A DNA stretch of 64,000 nucleotides from Corynebacterium sp. HMSC074A01 (GTDB lineage: Bacteria; Actinomycetota; Actinomycetes; Mycobacteriales; Mycobacteriaceae): assembly GCF_001831515.1 (NCBI RefSeq), contig NZ_KV825615.1, positions 17,014 to 81,013 of the forward strand. The letters are read 5' to 3'. The notes beneath the pieces were generated by a model that saw nothing but the letters and a program-made list of their open reading frames with translations, was not told the DNA's origin and searched no databases. The position numbers were made by a program, and so were the translations under genes. This document shows positions 41,001-49,692 of the stretch, piece by piece (position 1 is the stretch's first letter; each line of letters starts with the position of its first letter).

Positions 41001-41420
41001 CATCTGCCCACCGGCGGCGAGCTCGAGCAGATCGCGGCGACCGTCGCCTCGCTCTACGAGCTGCCGGAGGGGGCGGCGAAGGAGGTGGCGCGCGTCGCTG
41101 ACTGCTTCGCGCAGTCCGCCCCGTACGCGCGCAGTCTTGAAACGGAGTCGCGCCGGGAGGTCCCCGTCATCGGCACTGTCGGTGACACCGCGGTCAACGG
41201 CTACATCGACCTGCTCTACGCCGACGGCGACGCTTGGGTCATCGCCGACTGGAAGACCGACGTCACCGCAACCCCGGAGACGGTGACCAGCTACTTTGTG
41301 CAGTTGGACATCTACGCCACGTTCCTCGAGGAAGCGCTTGGTCAAAAAGTCACCCGCCTCGAGCTCATCTTCGCGGGTGCGGAAGGACCGCAGGTCGTGG
41401 TGCACGAGCGGGGCGCGTAG
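38061..41420 (+). CDS. AddA-like UvrD-family helicase-nuclease
   Basis: The product is 1119 residues. SF1 motifs are VEAGAGSGKTVMLIQRL near 30 (Walker A), AAITFNEAAAAELTARLR (motif Ia), VIFVDEFQDTDPAQLDIV near 385 (motif II), VGDPKQSIYKFRNAD (motif III), FMTIHKSKGREFPMVIAAG near 755 (motif V) and LLYVAMTRAKSVLAIPL near 815 (motif VI). The C-terminus adds a RecB nuclease: GTEFGSAVHDVMEHL, then NGYIDLLYADGDAWVIADWK with the D-x-D-W-K residues near 1045. Both this protein and its partner thus carry a nuclease, as in AddAB. GAGAGG precedes the ATG. It is the last gene of the pair, with accD2 91 bases further. Confidence 0.88.
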   Translation: MTTAQFADRLAEDEANREFIQNQVNLSCFVEAGAGSGKTVMLIQRLLTLIIEHGVRIDEIAAITFNEAAAAELTARLRRALIQVCDTGEYTLGNGAPRTFADAALAKTRAADALQGLPGAALGTLHSFCLRVLKQYPLEAGLPPKVDAVDDLAAYFSPAQHSEAIIETITALFEGDEEAAAAIDALPTDISAAEFLTQLQFLLGEGVTFQHIQELAEWMDAHWGELDATIAAPAFEAPSEDELRASLRKELRLIRDRAHTSGVSDKLLAFFDESLADLDAADSLAELSLPTPRTLGGNGAEAKEARAEYKTFRERLGALGLYAGYAATSTIAPVLAALVREAADARRRTGVLEFHDMIYLTQKLVDNDEVRAKLHEQYRVIFVDEFQDTDPAQLDIVTAIARGPHDTPQPGRLFMVGDPKQSIYKFRNADIDTYVAARTSAAARDADHGVKQLSRNFRSSHAVVAAVNELYGQLFDAHTTPTDGPAQAHYVPMLPQDATDGREGAFIVLQDSDAQDLPPAELREREAADVVALIRAATAGADPRFVHHSGAHAGQPMRYSDIAIVVPTHNDALRLMQVLDSAAIPWVSEGSGALFATPELNDLFTVLRAIADPADDFTRVAALRTALVGCSDAEIARWAQQDPTATRVVEAEAQLRRLAGEALRTDAASMVRNVVSEFGLAEAYAASGHPDHLPRVETLLALAERFSAATGLGLREFVRWSDAQAETNQGVTEPLLDTGTDAVRFMTIHKSKGREFPMVIAAGMSGHTTGSRAVRAFSRKDRTAQFKLKDAQTPDYLTAKAFDDEADANELTRLLYVAMTRAKSVLAIPLQLKKNKPRKKGGPRDYAKAQRGAKLAAVIDDSTQYTPITREELPGFDTTAAPATPDAEPGAPAAERFAANAEALAEATGFTQRMGVTAIAHAADQANDTPRHTRLTGTRLRASLDEQVARAGYPARQIATGLFRDNAGTEFGSAVHDVMEHLPTGGELEQIAATVASLYELPEGAAKEVARVADCFAQSAPYARSLETESRREVPVIGTVGDTAVNGYIDLLYADGDAWVIADWKTDVTATPETVTSYFVQLDIYATFLEEALGQKVTRLELIFAGAEGPQVVVHERGA

Positions 41421-41512
41421 CAACGCCCCCGAAACACCCGTGCCCGATCGGACGATAGGCTCTGTGGTTTCATCTTTGTTGCATGACAGATAGGGGCATA
41501 GACTGAGGGCTT

Positions 41513-43027
41513 ATGGGCGAAAAGACTGCTAAACCCGATTTGAAGACCACTGCGGGCCGCATCCAAGACCTGCGCAACCGTCTCGACGAGGCGCGCACGC
41601 CTGCGGCCGAGCACGCGGAGGCGCCGACTGAGGGCGCGATGACGGCTCGCGCGCGCGTGGAGAAGCTGCTCGATGAAGGTTCCTTTGTAGAGACCGACGC
41701 GCTGGCCCGCCACCGCGTCGAGGCCTACAAGATGGACCGCACCAAGCCCGCCACCGATGGCGTGATCACGGGCTATGGGCTTATCGACGGCCGCCGGGTC
41801 TGCATCTTCAGCCAAGACCCCGACATCTTCGACGGTGCCATCGGCGAGGTCTACGCCGAGAAGATGTTGAAGCTTTATGACCTGGCAACCAAGACCGGCG
41901 TGCCGATCATCGGCATCTACGACTCTGCCGGCCCACGCTGGCAGGAGGGTATTGTCACCGCGCACATGCAGGCCAAGCTGCTGCGCGCGGCCACCCAGGC
42001 TTCCGGGCTGGTGCCGCAGATCGCACTGATCGCCGGCGAGGTGGCAACGCTTGCAGCCACCACGGTGCCGCTTGCCGACGTCACCGTGATGGTCGAGGGC
42101 GCGAGCCTGCACCTGGCGGACACCGACATCGTCGGCCAGGTCTCCGGCACCCCAACCACGGCCGAGGCGCTCGGCGGCGTGGGTGTCCATTCCGCGGAAA
42201 CGGGCCTGGCGCAGGTCACGGCAGCCGACACGGCGGACGCGCTCGACGCAGTCCAGCGCATCGTGGGCTACCTGCCGCTGAACAACCAGGCCGCCTCCCC
42301 GCTCGGCACGGACAGCGCAGCGTCCGAGACGGACCTGGACGCGATCATCCCCGACGACGACGCGCAGCCCTACGAGGTCACCGACATCATCGCCGCAGTC
42401 ACAGACGGCGACTTCTTCGAGCTTTCCGCCGCCCACGCCGGCAACGTGCTCACCGGCTTCGCGCACGTCAACGGCCGCGCCGTCGGCGTCGTCGCAACGC
42501 AGCCGAGCGTGCTCGCCGGCTGCCTGACCGCGGCGGGCGCGCGAAAGGCCGCCCGTTTTATCCGCACCTGTGACGCGTTCAACCTGCCCATCGTGCAGTT
42601 CGTGGACTCCCCCGGCTTCGTCCCCTCGGAGGACGAGGAGCGCACAGGCGCGGCCGCCGGTGCCGCCGCCCTCGCCTACGCCTTTGCCGAGGCCCAGGTC
42701 GGCACCATCACCGTGATCACCCGCAAGGCGCTCGGTACCGCATACACCGTCCTCGGCTCCAAGGGCCTGGGCGCGGACCTGGTGTTCGCATGGCCGACCG
42801 CGCAGATCGCGCTTGCCGACGCCCCCACCGCCGCCACCCGCCTCGACGTCGACGCCGAGGCCTACGCCGCGGAAAACATCAACCCGTACGTGGCGACGGA
42901 GCGCGGCCTGGTCGACGCGGTCATCCCACCCTCGGAGACCCGTCACCACGTCCTGGAGGGCCTGCGTCTGCTGGAACGCAAGGTGGTTTACCCGGTGCAG
43001 AAGAAGCACGGCAACATTCCGCTGTAG
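41513..43027 (+). CDS. accD2: acyl-CoA carboxylase beta-subunit homologue with degenerate active-site loops
   Basis: The product is 504 residues, homologous throughout to AccD1 at 11587 ([52 protein letters not shown], terminal KKHGNIPL). However, each glycine-rich catalytic loop is replaced: DSAGPRWQEG for [21 protein letters not shown] for [22 protein letters not shown] for [24 protein letters not shown] for [13 protein letters not shown], and KALGTAYTVLGSK for [13 protein letters not shown]. The frame is intact and strongly coding. It may act as a structural partner in a larger carboxylase with AccE and AccBC, or have a changed substrate. The gene symbol is positional; orthology to a numbered AccD needs a tree. 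Confidence 0.85.
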   Translation: MGEKTAKPDLKTTAGRIQDLRNRLDEARTPAAEHAEAPTEGAMTARARVEKLLDEGSFVETDALARHRVEAYKMDRTKPATDGVITGYGLIDGRRVCIFSQDPDIFDGAIGEVYAEKMLKLYDLATKTGVPIIGIYDSAGPRWQEGIVTAHMQAKLLRAATQASGLVPQIALIAGEVATLAATTVPLADVTVMVEGASLHLADTDIVGQVSGTPTTAEALGGVGVHSAETGLAQVTAADTADALDAVQRIVGYLPLNNQAASPLGTDSAASETDLDAIIPDDDAQPYEVTDIIAAVTDGDFFELSAAHAGNVLTGFAHVNGRAVGVVATQPSVLAGCLTAAGARKAARFIRTCDAFNLPIVQFVDSPGFVPSEDEERTGAAAGAAALAYAFAEAQVGTITVITRKALGTAYTVLGSKGLGADLVFAWPTAQIALADAPTAATRLDVDAEAYAAENINPYVATERGLVDAVIPPSETRHHVLEGLRLLERKVVYPVQKKHGNIPL

Positions 43028-43075
43028 CCGCTATACTTTTGCTACACTAAATGCTTTCTTGACGAAAGGATGGCT

Positions 43076-43291
43076 ATGACTGCACCAACCGCGACCCTGT
43101 TCACCGTCACTAAGGGCAACCCCACCGAGGATGAGCTCGCCGCCCTATCTTCGCTCCTCGCCGATATGCAGGCCGCCGCCAAGGCGAAGCAGCAGCCCGC
43201 GGACCGCAACCGCTGGGGCGCGCCCGCCCTGCCGCAGCACCAGAACGTGGTGTTTAACCCGCACGCCTTCGCCAACGTCACCTACTTCTAA
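43076..43291 (+). CDS. accE: acyl-CoA carboxylase epsilon subunit AccE
   Basis: The product is 71 residues from ATG 43076 with GAAAGGA upstream; ATG 43070 is too close to that site. The pattern is typical of AccE: a short N-terminal strand (TLFTVTKGNPTEDELAAL) beginning a helix, an AAAKAKQ-rich stretch, and the tail RNRWGAPA near 45. AccE subunits bridge the alpha and beta subunits of actinobacterial acyl-CoA carboxylases. It lies 48 bases after accD2 and four bases before maf. The gap contains TATACT (43032-43037) and TACACT (43043-43048), possible -10 elements for an internal promoter. Confidence 0.82.
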   Translation: MTAPTATLFTVTKGNPTEDELAALSSLLADMQAAAKAKQQPADRNRWGAPALPQHQNVVFNPHAFANVTYF

Positions 43292-43294
43292 TTC

Positions 43295-43885
43295 ATGCGC
43301 CTCGTCCTCGCCTCCCAATCGCCCTCCCGCCGCATGCTGCTCGAGCAAGGCGGCATCACCCCAGTCCTCCGACCCGCCCATATCGACGAGGACGCGATCA
43401 TCGCCGAACTCGGCGAGGCCGAACCGCGCATCATCGTCCAAAAACTCGCACAGGCCAAGGCCGCCACCGTCGCCGGAGATTTCCCCGCTGACGTCGTCGT
43501 CGGCTGCGATTCCATGCTGCTTCTCGACGGCGAACTGCTCGGCAAGCCCCACACCCGTGAGCGCACCATCGCGCGTTGGAAAGCCCAGCGAGGCCAAGAA
43601 GCGCACCTGCTCACCGGCCACGCCGTGGCCTATCAAGGCGAGTGGGTCGTCGACACGGTGGCCACCGCGATCCGCTTCGGCGACGTCTCGGACGCCGACA
43701 TCGCCGCCTACGCCGCCTCCGGCCAACCGCTCGAGTGCGCAGGCGCGTTCACTCTCGAGGCGCTCGGCAGCTGGTTCATCGACTCCATCGACGGCGACCC
43801 CACCAGCGTCATCGGCCTCTCCATGCCGCTTTTGCGCCGCTGCCTCTACCGCTTCGGCCTCAACGCCTCCGACTTCTGGGACTAG
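43295..43885 (+). CDS. maf: Maf-family nucleotide pyrophosphatase
   Basis: The product is 196 residues. The Maf start motif RLVLASQSPSRRMLLEQGG, the Glu/Asp-rich DVVVGCDSMLLLDGELLGKP, the Lys/Ala region and the C-terminal SIDGDPTSVIGLSMPLL are all present. Maf proteins hydrolyse non-canonical or canonical nucleoside triphosphates to monophosphates and can slow septation. It follows accE by three bases, as in related corynebacteria where maf sits among the acc genes. The stop overlaps that of the convergent ankyrin gene by four bases. Confidence 0.92.
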   Translation: MRLVLASQSPSRRMLLEQGGITPVLRPAHIDEDAIIAELGEAEPRIIVQKLAQAKAATVAGDFPADVVVGCDSMLLLDGELLGKPHTRERTIARWKAQRGQEAHLLTGHAVAYQGEWVVDTVATAIRFGDVSDADIAAYAASGQPLECAGAFTLEALGSWFIDSIDGDPTSVIGLSMPLLRRCLYRFGLNASDFWD

Positions 43886-44406
43886 TACCCGCGAGCGGCA
43901 AGGAACTCGTCGAGCACCGCAAGCCCTTCGGGGTTCGCGTCCACGCACATGCGTAGCCAACCACCGATCGTGTTTTTCGGGTTGCGCACGCTCGAAGGCT
44001 CGCTCAGGTCGAGCGCGCCCGTGCCGAACAACGCCTCGTAGATCGGCCGACGCTGTGCATCATCCGTCCCCATGTCAATAGCCAGCTTGATGGGCACGTC
44101 CCCACTACGGTTGCGGAAATTCACGTCCGCGCCGCCGTCGATAAGCCTTTGCACTAGCGCCGCGTCGCCCTCCCCGAGGTCGCGATGCCGACCAAGCAGG
44201 ATCGTCAGCGCGTTCTGCCCGTATTCCTCGCGCGACGCGTCAGCGCCACGGCCCAACATGTCGTTGCAGATCTTCGCGCGCGCCTCCGGGTCACCGTTGG
44301 TCAGTGCTGCGAACAGCATGTCGGTTACGTCGTTTTTCGCGGGATCGAAGACCTCGCAGAACTCTTCGTGACTGCCCTTCTTTGCAACATACAGCGGGCT
44401 TGCCAT
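43882..44406 (-). CDS. ankyrin-repeat protein
   Basis: The product is 174 residues, cytoplasmic (no signal peptide). Two to three ankyrin-like units are visible: LGRGADASREEYGQNALTIL near 50-70, LVQRLIDGGADVNFRNRSGD near 83-102, and a partial third. The C-terminus (NTIGGWLRMCVDANPEGLAV) is an unrelated helical cap. Ankyrin proteins bind partner proteins; the partner is not evident. It is a single gene, convergent with maf and divergent from the DUF3151 gene. GAGTCCTC-type sequence before the ATG gives only a weak ribosome site. Confidence 0.78.
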   Translation of the reverse strand: MASPLYVAKKGSHEEFCEVFDPAKNDVTDMLFAALTNGDPEARAKICNDMLGRGADASREEYGQNALTILLGRHRDLGEGDAALVQRLIDGGADVNFRNRSGDVPIKLAIDMGTDDAQRRPIYEALFGTGALDLSEPSSVRNPKNTIGGWLRMCVDANPEGLAVLDEFLAARGY

Positions 44407-44495
44407 GAGGACTCCTTCGCGTCGGGTTGCGCACTACTGTAAAGCCTCTGGTGCGTGGGCGCTCGTCGAAAAGCGCAAACTGCTAGCCTGGCGCC

Positions 44496-44891
44496 ATGGA
44501 AATCAACGACATGCTCGCACCACCGCCCCTGCACCTGCCCGAAGACCCCGCGCACGGCAAGGACCTCTTAGACCGCGAGACCGCGCTCGCGCACCCGGAC
44601 TCGCCTGCGGTATGGGCCGCCCGCGCCGAGGCGGAGCTCGACAGCGGCGACGTGCTCGTCGCGTACGCGTACGCGCGCACCGGCTACCACCGCTCGCTCG
44701 ACCGCCTGCGCGCCAACGGCTGGAAGGGCTGGGGCCCGGTCCCCGCCTCCCACGAGGCGAACAAGCCTGTGCTCAAGGCCATCGCGATGCTCGCGCTTGC
44801 TTCCAAGGCGATTGGCGACGATGCCGAGTACGACCGCTGCCGCCAAATGCTCTCCGACGCCGACCCGGCCAGCGTCGACGAACTCCTCTAA
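44496..44891 (+). CDS. DUF3151 family protein
   Basis: The product is 131 residues. The pattern MLAPPPLHLPEDP, AVWAARAEAELDSGDVLVAY, AYARTGYHRSLDRLRANGWK and GWGPVPASHEANKPVLKAIA is typical of DUF3151, a small helical actinobacterial family of unknown function with a TPR-like look. There is no signal peptide. It is followed by the lipoprotein gene after six bases, so the two are probably cotranscribed. One copy of the GTCGANAAGC repeat (44465-44474) lies in its upstream gap. Confidence 0.83.
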   Translation: MEINDMLAPPPLHLPEDPAHGKDLLDRETALAHPDSPAVWAARAEAELDSGDVLVAYAYARTGYHRSLDRLRANGWKGWGPVPASHEANKPVLKAIAMLALASKAIGDDAEYDRCRQMLSDADPASVDELL

Positions 44892-44897
44892 GAACCC

Positions 44898-45548
44898 ATG
44901 CAACGCTTCGTTCCCGCCACTGTCCTCACGGCACTGCTCCCGCTTGCCGCCTGCAGCACCGAGCCAGCCGACCCGCCCACCGTGACGGTCACGCAGACCA
45001 CCGCGGTGGAGGAGGACGTCGGCCCGGAGAGCGCTGCGCCGTCGGCTCAGCAAGCCCAGGACAACGCGGAGACCTGCGCGCAGCTGCCGAAGGACCCCCG
45101 CGAGGCTTACCCTTCCGGTATAGCCCCCGGCCGCATGCCCGCCGACGACGGCAGCGACTACAACTACTGGATCGATGACATCGATAACGCCTACGACCCG
45201 TGCGCGCCCCTGAGCTGGATCGTCTTCCGCGGCTCGCTTGGCGACGAGCACAGCCACGCCGGCACCGCAGCCTCAATCGCCGACGGGCTGGCGCTCTATA
45301 TCAACGGCGAACCGGCCAAAGAGATGAAACTCTTCGGCAGGATCGACAACATCACGCCACTCGAGGACGGCGGCGCCACCTTCGAGTGGTCGGAGCGCGG
45401 CCAGTACACCGCCGACGGCTACGTCAACCACTACTCCGCAGAACTCCGGGTCATCGACGGCGCGGTGACAGCCGTTGCCGGTGACACCGCGAAGTTCCAC
45501 GAGTGGTGGGACTACCCCGTCAGCTACCTACTGGGCACGTACGACTAA
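44898..45548 (+). CDS. LppP/LprE-type lipoprotein
   Basis: The product is 216 residues. The signal peptide has lipobox LPLAAC (Cys near 19), then a Thr/Glu/Ala-rich spacer to about 55. The folded part (about 60-216) has AYDPCAPLSWIVFRGSLGDE, HAGTAASIADGLALYINGEP and WWDYPVSYLLGTY, the pattern of actinobacterial LppP/LprE lipoproteins. It is anchored to the outer face of the cell membrane. Mycobacterial members affect host interaction, but the role here is unknown. It is the second gene of a pair with DUF3151 and convergent with the Cj0069-family gene, with seven bases between the stops. Confidence 0.82.
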   Translation: MQRFVPATVLTALLPLAACSTEPADPPTVTVTQTTAVEEDVGPESAAPSAQQAQDNAETCAQLPKDPREAYPSGIAPGRMPADDGSDYNYWIDDIDNAYDPCAPLSWIVFRGSLGDEHSHAGTAASIADGLALYINGEPAKEMKLFGRIDNITPLEDGGATFEWSERGQYTADGYVNHYSAELRVIDGAVTAVAGDTAKFHEWWDYPVSYLLGTYD

Positions 45549-45554
45549 CCGCGC

Positions 45555-46616
45555 TTACGCAAGCTTCGCCTCGATGCGGCTGATGGCTTCCTTGGCCACC
45601 AGCTCTTGGATGCCCATGTCCAGCTCCGAGGTGAAGCCGACGCAGGAGCAGTTGATCTCGCCGAGCACGTAGGTGTCCTCGCCGGTCTCGTCGTCGTCGG
45701 CAAGCATGAAGTCCGCGGTCCAGATCAGCGGGATGTTGTCGCCGCCGAGCTTCTCCGCAATCACCGGGCGGGCCTCGGCGAACATGTCGATGAGCTCCTG
45801 CCACTCCTCCGGCTTGTTGTAGGTGTACTTCGCGCCGGAGAACAGGGTCGCGGAGAACGCGTCGCCGCCCTCGGCCGGCTTCTTGTGCACCACGAAGACG
45901 GGGTGCGGGCCGACGAGCAGGATGCGGATTTCGCCCTCGGTGATGCGCGGCATAAACCGCATGTCCACGAGCATGCCGTTGTCGCCCACGATGTACTGGT
46001 CGCAGAAGTCCATGAATTCACCCAGCTGGCGAACCTCGGTGTGGTTGTCCACGGCCTCGGTGCAGCGCAGCTTGGTGTCCAGCGGCAGCGCGGTGCCCGG
46101 TTCGACGCTGGCGGCGGCCTCCTCGTCGTCGAGGCGCACGCGCCAGATGCCAGAGCCGGTGGAGCCGCGGTTCTGCTTGAGCACGCGCTCGCCGTAGGAC
46201 AGCGACGTCGGGAACGTCTCGTGGAAGGTTTCCACGTCGTAGTAGGCGGCGGTGTCGGCGGGCACGAGGTCGGTGTCGTTGAGCTTGACCAGGGCGTCCT
46301 TGGCACCGTAGGCCATCATCTCGCCCGGGGTCGACATGCCGACCAGGCCAGCGACCGACAGGCTGGTCAGAAGCTGGAAGTAGCCCTGCTCGCCGCCCGG
46401 GATGTTGCCGGGGTTGACGCGCGAGATGTAGCCGTCGAAGTTCTCGCTGACGTAGGCGTAGATGTCGTCGCTCCACTCGGGGCGGTAGTAGACCACCTCG
46501 GCGTGCCAGCCGGCATCCTTGATGGCGTTGACGATGGGCATGGTGTCTTTGCGGTGGCCGTCAAAGTACTTGTCGGATCCGCCTTCAACCTCGAAGACAA
46601 CAATTGCTTTGTGCAC
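45555..46616 (-). CDS. Cj0069-family (ATP-grasp-like) protein
   Basis: The product is 353 residues from GTG 46616 with AGAAAGGG upstream. It resembles the Cj0069 family: IVVFEVEGGSDKYFDGHRKD at the start, YISRVNPGNIPGGEQGYFQL near 65, VLKQNRGSTGSGIWRVRL near 145 (ATP-grasp-like glycine loop), MRFMPRITEGEIRILLVG near 225, and VLGEINCSCVGFTSELDMG near 320 (metal-binding Glu/Asn region). The layout suggests a carboxylate-amine or similar ligase, but no substrate is known. It is a single gene. Confidence 0.75.
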   Translation of the reverse strand: MHKAIVVFEVEGGSDKYFDGHRKDTMPIVNAIKDAGWHAEVVYYRPEWSDDIYAYVSENFDGYISRVNPGNIPGGEQGYFQLLTSLSVAGLVGMSTPGEMMAYGAKDALVKLNDTDLVPADTAAYYDVETFHETFPTSLSYGERVLKQNRGSTGSGIWRVRLDDEEAAASVEPGTALPLDTKLRCTEAVDNHTEVRQLGEFMDFCDQYIVGDNGMLVDMRFMPRITEGEIRILLVGPHPVFVVHKKPAEGGDAFSATLFSGAKYTYNKPEEWQELIDMFAEARPVIAEKLGGDNIPLIWTADFMLADDDETGEDTYVLGEINCSCVGFTSELDMGIQELVAKEAISRIEAKLA

Positions 46617-46884
46617 GGGGTGGCCCTTTCTCTCTTGGTCCGGCTATGTTCCGGCGCCAATCAGCTCTTACCCATCAAATTTTAAGGCCAATGCCACGTT
46701 TTCTCTCCACGAGCGCGCCCCAAGTGGGCAAGTTCACACCCGCCGCCCTCCCCCTGCGCTGAACCGTGCGCAAGGCACCCCCGCGCGGCGATTTTGCCTC
46801 GCCGGGGGCGTACATTCTGTAGGGTTGGGGCGGAGAAAACCGGCGTTGGAGCGTCGATAAGCATGCAGATGAAGGGGAGCAACC
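46617..46884. other. divergent intergenic region between Cj0069-family and rhodanese genes
   Basis: No gene is seen in 268 bases. A GC-rich stem with a bulge lies at about 46778-46809 (CCCCC and CGGCGA pairing with TCGCCG and GGGG), with a TTTT loop. TACATTCTGTAGG at 46811-46823 may supply a -10 for the rhodanese gene. The repeat GTCGATAAGC occurs at 46853-46862, and AGGGGAG at 46873-46879 is the rhodanese ribosome site. Confidence 0.5.
46853..46862 (+). repeat. GTCGATAAGC repeat, intergenic copy of a dispersed motif
   Basis: This is one of twelve exact copies of GTCGATAAGC / GCTTATCGAC in the window. The others start at 1347, 2200, 11181, 12396, 34549, 41779, 44137, 47400, 58610, 60432 and 61226. 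Copies at 46853 and 60432 are between genes, and most copies extend to GGCGTCGATAAGC. A looser form with any base at the fifth position occurs at 16 further places. Confidence 0.8.
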
Positions 46885-47766
46885 ATGGCCATTGAGCTCG
46901 ATGATCACCCGAAGTTTAAAGACTTCGCGCACCCGGAGAAGTTCGTCTCCGCAGCGTGGCTGTCCGCGCGCCTGGGTAAGCCGGGGCTGCGCGTGGTGGA
47001 AAGCGACGAGGACGCCTACCTCTACGACATCGGGCACATCCCGGGCGCCGTGCGCATCGACTGGCACCGCGATCTGAATGACCCCGTCACCCGCGACTTC
47101 ATCGACGGCGAGGCCTTTGCCAAGCTGATGAGCGAGCGCGGCATCTCCCGCGACGACACGGTCGTGGTCTACGGCGACAAGTCCAACTGGTGGGCCGCCT
47201 ACACTGCCTGGATCTTCGAGCTGTTCGGTCACCCGGATGTGCGCCTGCTCGACGGCGGCCGGGATGCGTGGATGGGCGAGGAGCGCGACACCTCGTTCGC
47301 CGTGCCGGAGTACCCCGCCACCGAGTACCCGGTGGTTCAGCGGCAGGACAAGCCGTACCGCACCTTCGCTACCGATCTGTTGCAGCACACTCCCGCCCAG
47401 CTTATCGACGCCCGCCACCCCGGCCAGTACGACGGCACCGACGGCAACGCCTCCGACCGCGCCCCCGGCAAGTCGCCCTCCACGCTGCGCCACGGCCACA
47501 TCCCGGGCGCGGTGAACGTGACCTGGGGCCGCTCCCTGTTCCCCAACGCGCTGTTCAAGGACCTGCCGGACATCGCCGCGATCTACGAGGACTTCGACCC
47601 GGACGCCGAAACGGTGGTGTACTGCCAGCTGGGCGAGAGCTCCGCGCACACCTGGTACGTGCTCAACCACATCCTGGGCTTTAGCAACATCTCGCTCTAC
47701 GACGGCTCGTGGGCCGAGTGGGGCAACATGGTGCGCGTGCCCGTTGAGCAGGGCTCGGGCGCCTAG
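46885..47766 (+). CDS. thtR: thiosulfate sulfurtransferase (two-domain rhodanese)
   Basis: The product is 293 residues with two rhodanese domains. The N-terminal domain (about 20-145) is inactive; GDKSNWWAAYTAWIFELFG replaces the Cys loop. The C-terminal domain (about 160-290) carries the active Cys in VVYCQLGESSAHTWYVL near 255. CRxG-type enzymes move sulfur from thiosulfate to cyanide or protein thiols. The position next to accBC is conserved in corynebacteria and also fits a link to sulfur use in this lineage. AGGGGAG precedes the ATG, and a clear terminator follows. Confidence 0.9.
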   Translation: MAIELDDHPKFKDFAHPEKFVSAAWLSARLGKPGLRVVESDEDAYLYDIGHIPGAVRIDWHRDLNDPVTRDFIDGEAFAKLMSERGISRDDTVVVYGDKSNWWAAYTAWIFELFGHPDVRLLDGGRDAWMGEERDTSFAVPEYPATEYPVVQRQDKPYRTFATDLLQHTPAQLIDARHPGQYDGTDGNASDRAPGKSPSTLRHGHIPGAVNVTWGRSLFPNALFKDLPDIAAIYEDFDPDAETVVYCQLGESSAHTWYVLNHILGFSNISLYDGSWAEWGNMVRVPVEQGSGA

Positions 47767-47778
47767 CCCGCTTGTCGA

Positions 47779-47814
47779 CGTCGCGTTGGCCGCCCAGCCT
47801 CCGCGACGTTTTTT
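47779..47814 (+). terminator. rho-independent terminator of the rhodanese gene
   Basis: CGTCGCG (47779-47785) pairs with CGCGACG (47802-47808), and six T follow (47809-47814). This is the clearest intrinsic terminator in the window. It separates thtR from the accBC promoter. Confidence 0.8.
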
Positions 47815-47822
47815 CATGCGAG

Positions 47823-47854
47823 TTGTAACATGGGGCGTCGAGAACCGATATAGT
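47823..47854 (+). promoter_or_regulatory. probable accBC promoter
   Basis: TTGTAA (47823-47828) and TATAGT (47849-47854) resemble -35 and -10 boxes, although the 20-base spacing is long. TATAGT is preceded by an AT-rich GATA context. The accBC GTG lies about 40 bases downstream. Confidence 0.5.
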
Positions 47855-47895
47855 TTGGCATCACTAATCGCTTGCAAGAAAGACGGGATGTTTTC

Positions 47896-49692
<1,797 letters not shown>

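Noticed and set aside
45606-46685. 359-codon plus-strand frame over the Cj0069-family gene
   Set aside because: It is Val/Gly/His-rich shadow coding with no domain, while the minus-strand gene has conserved blocks and a ribosome site.
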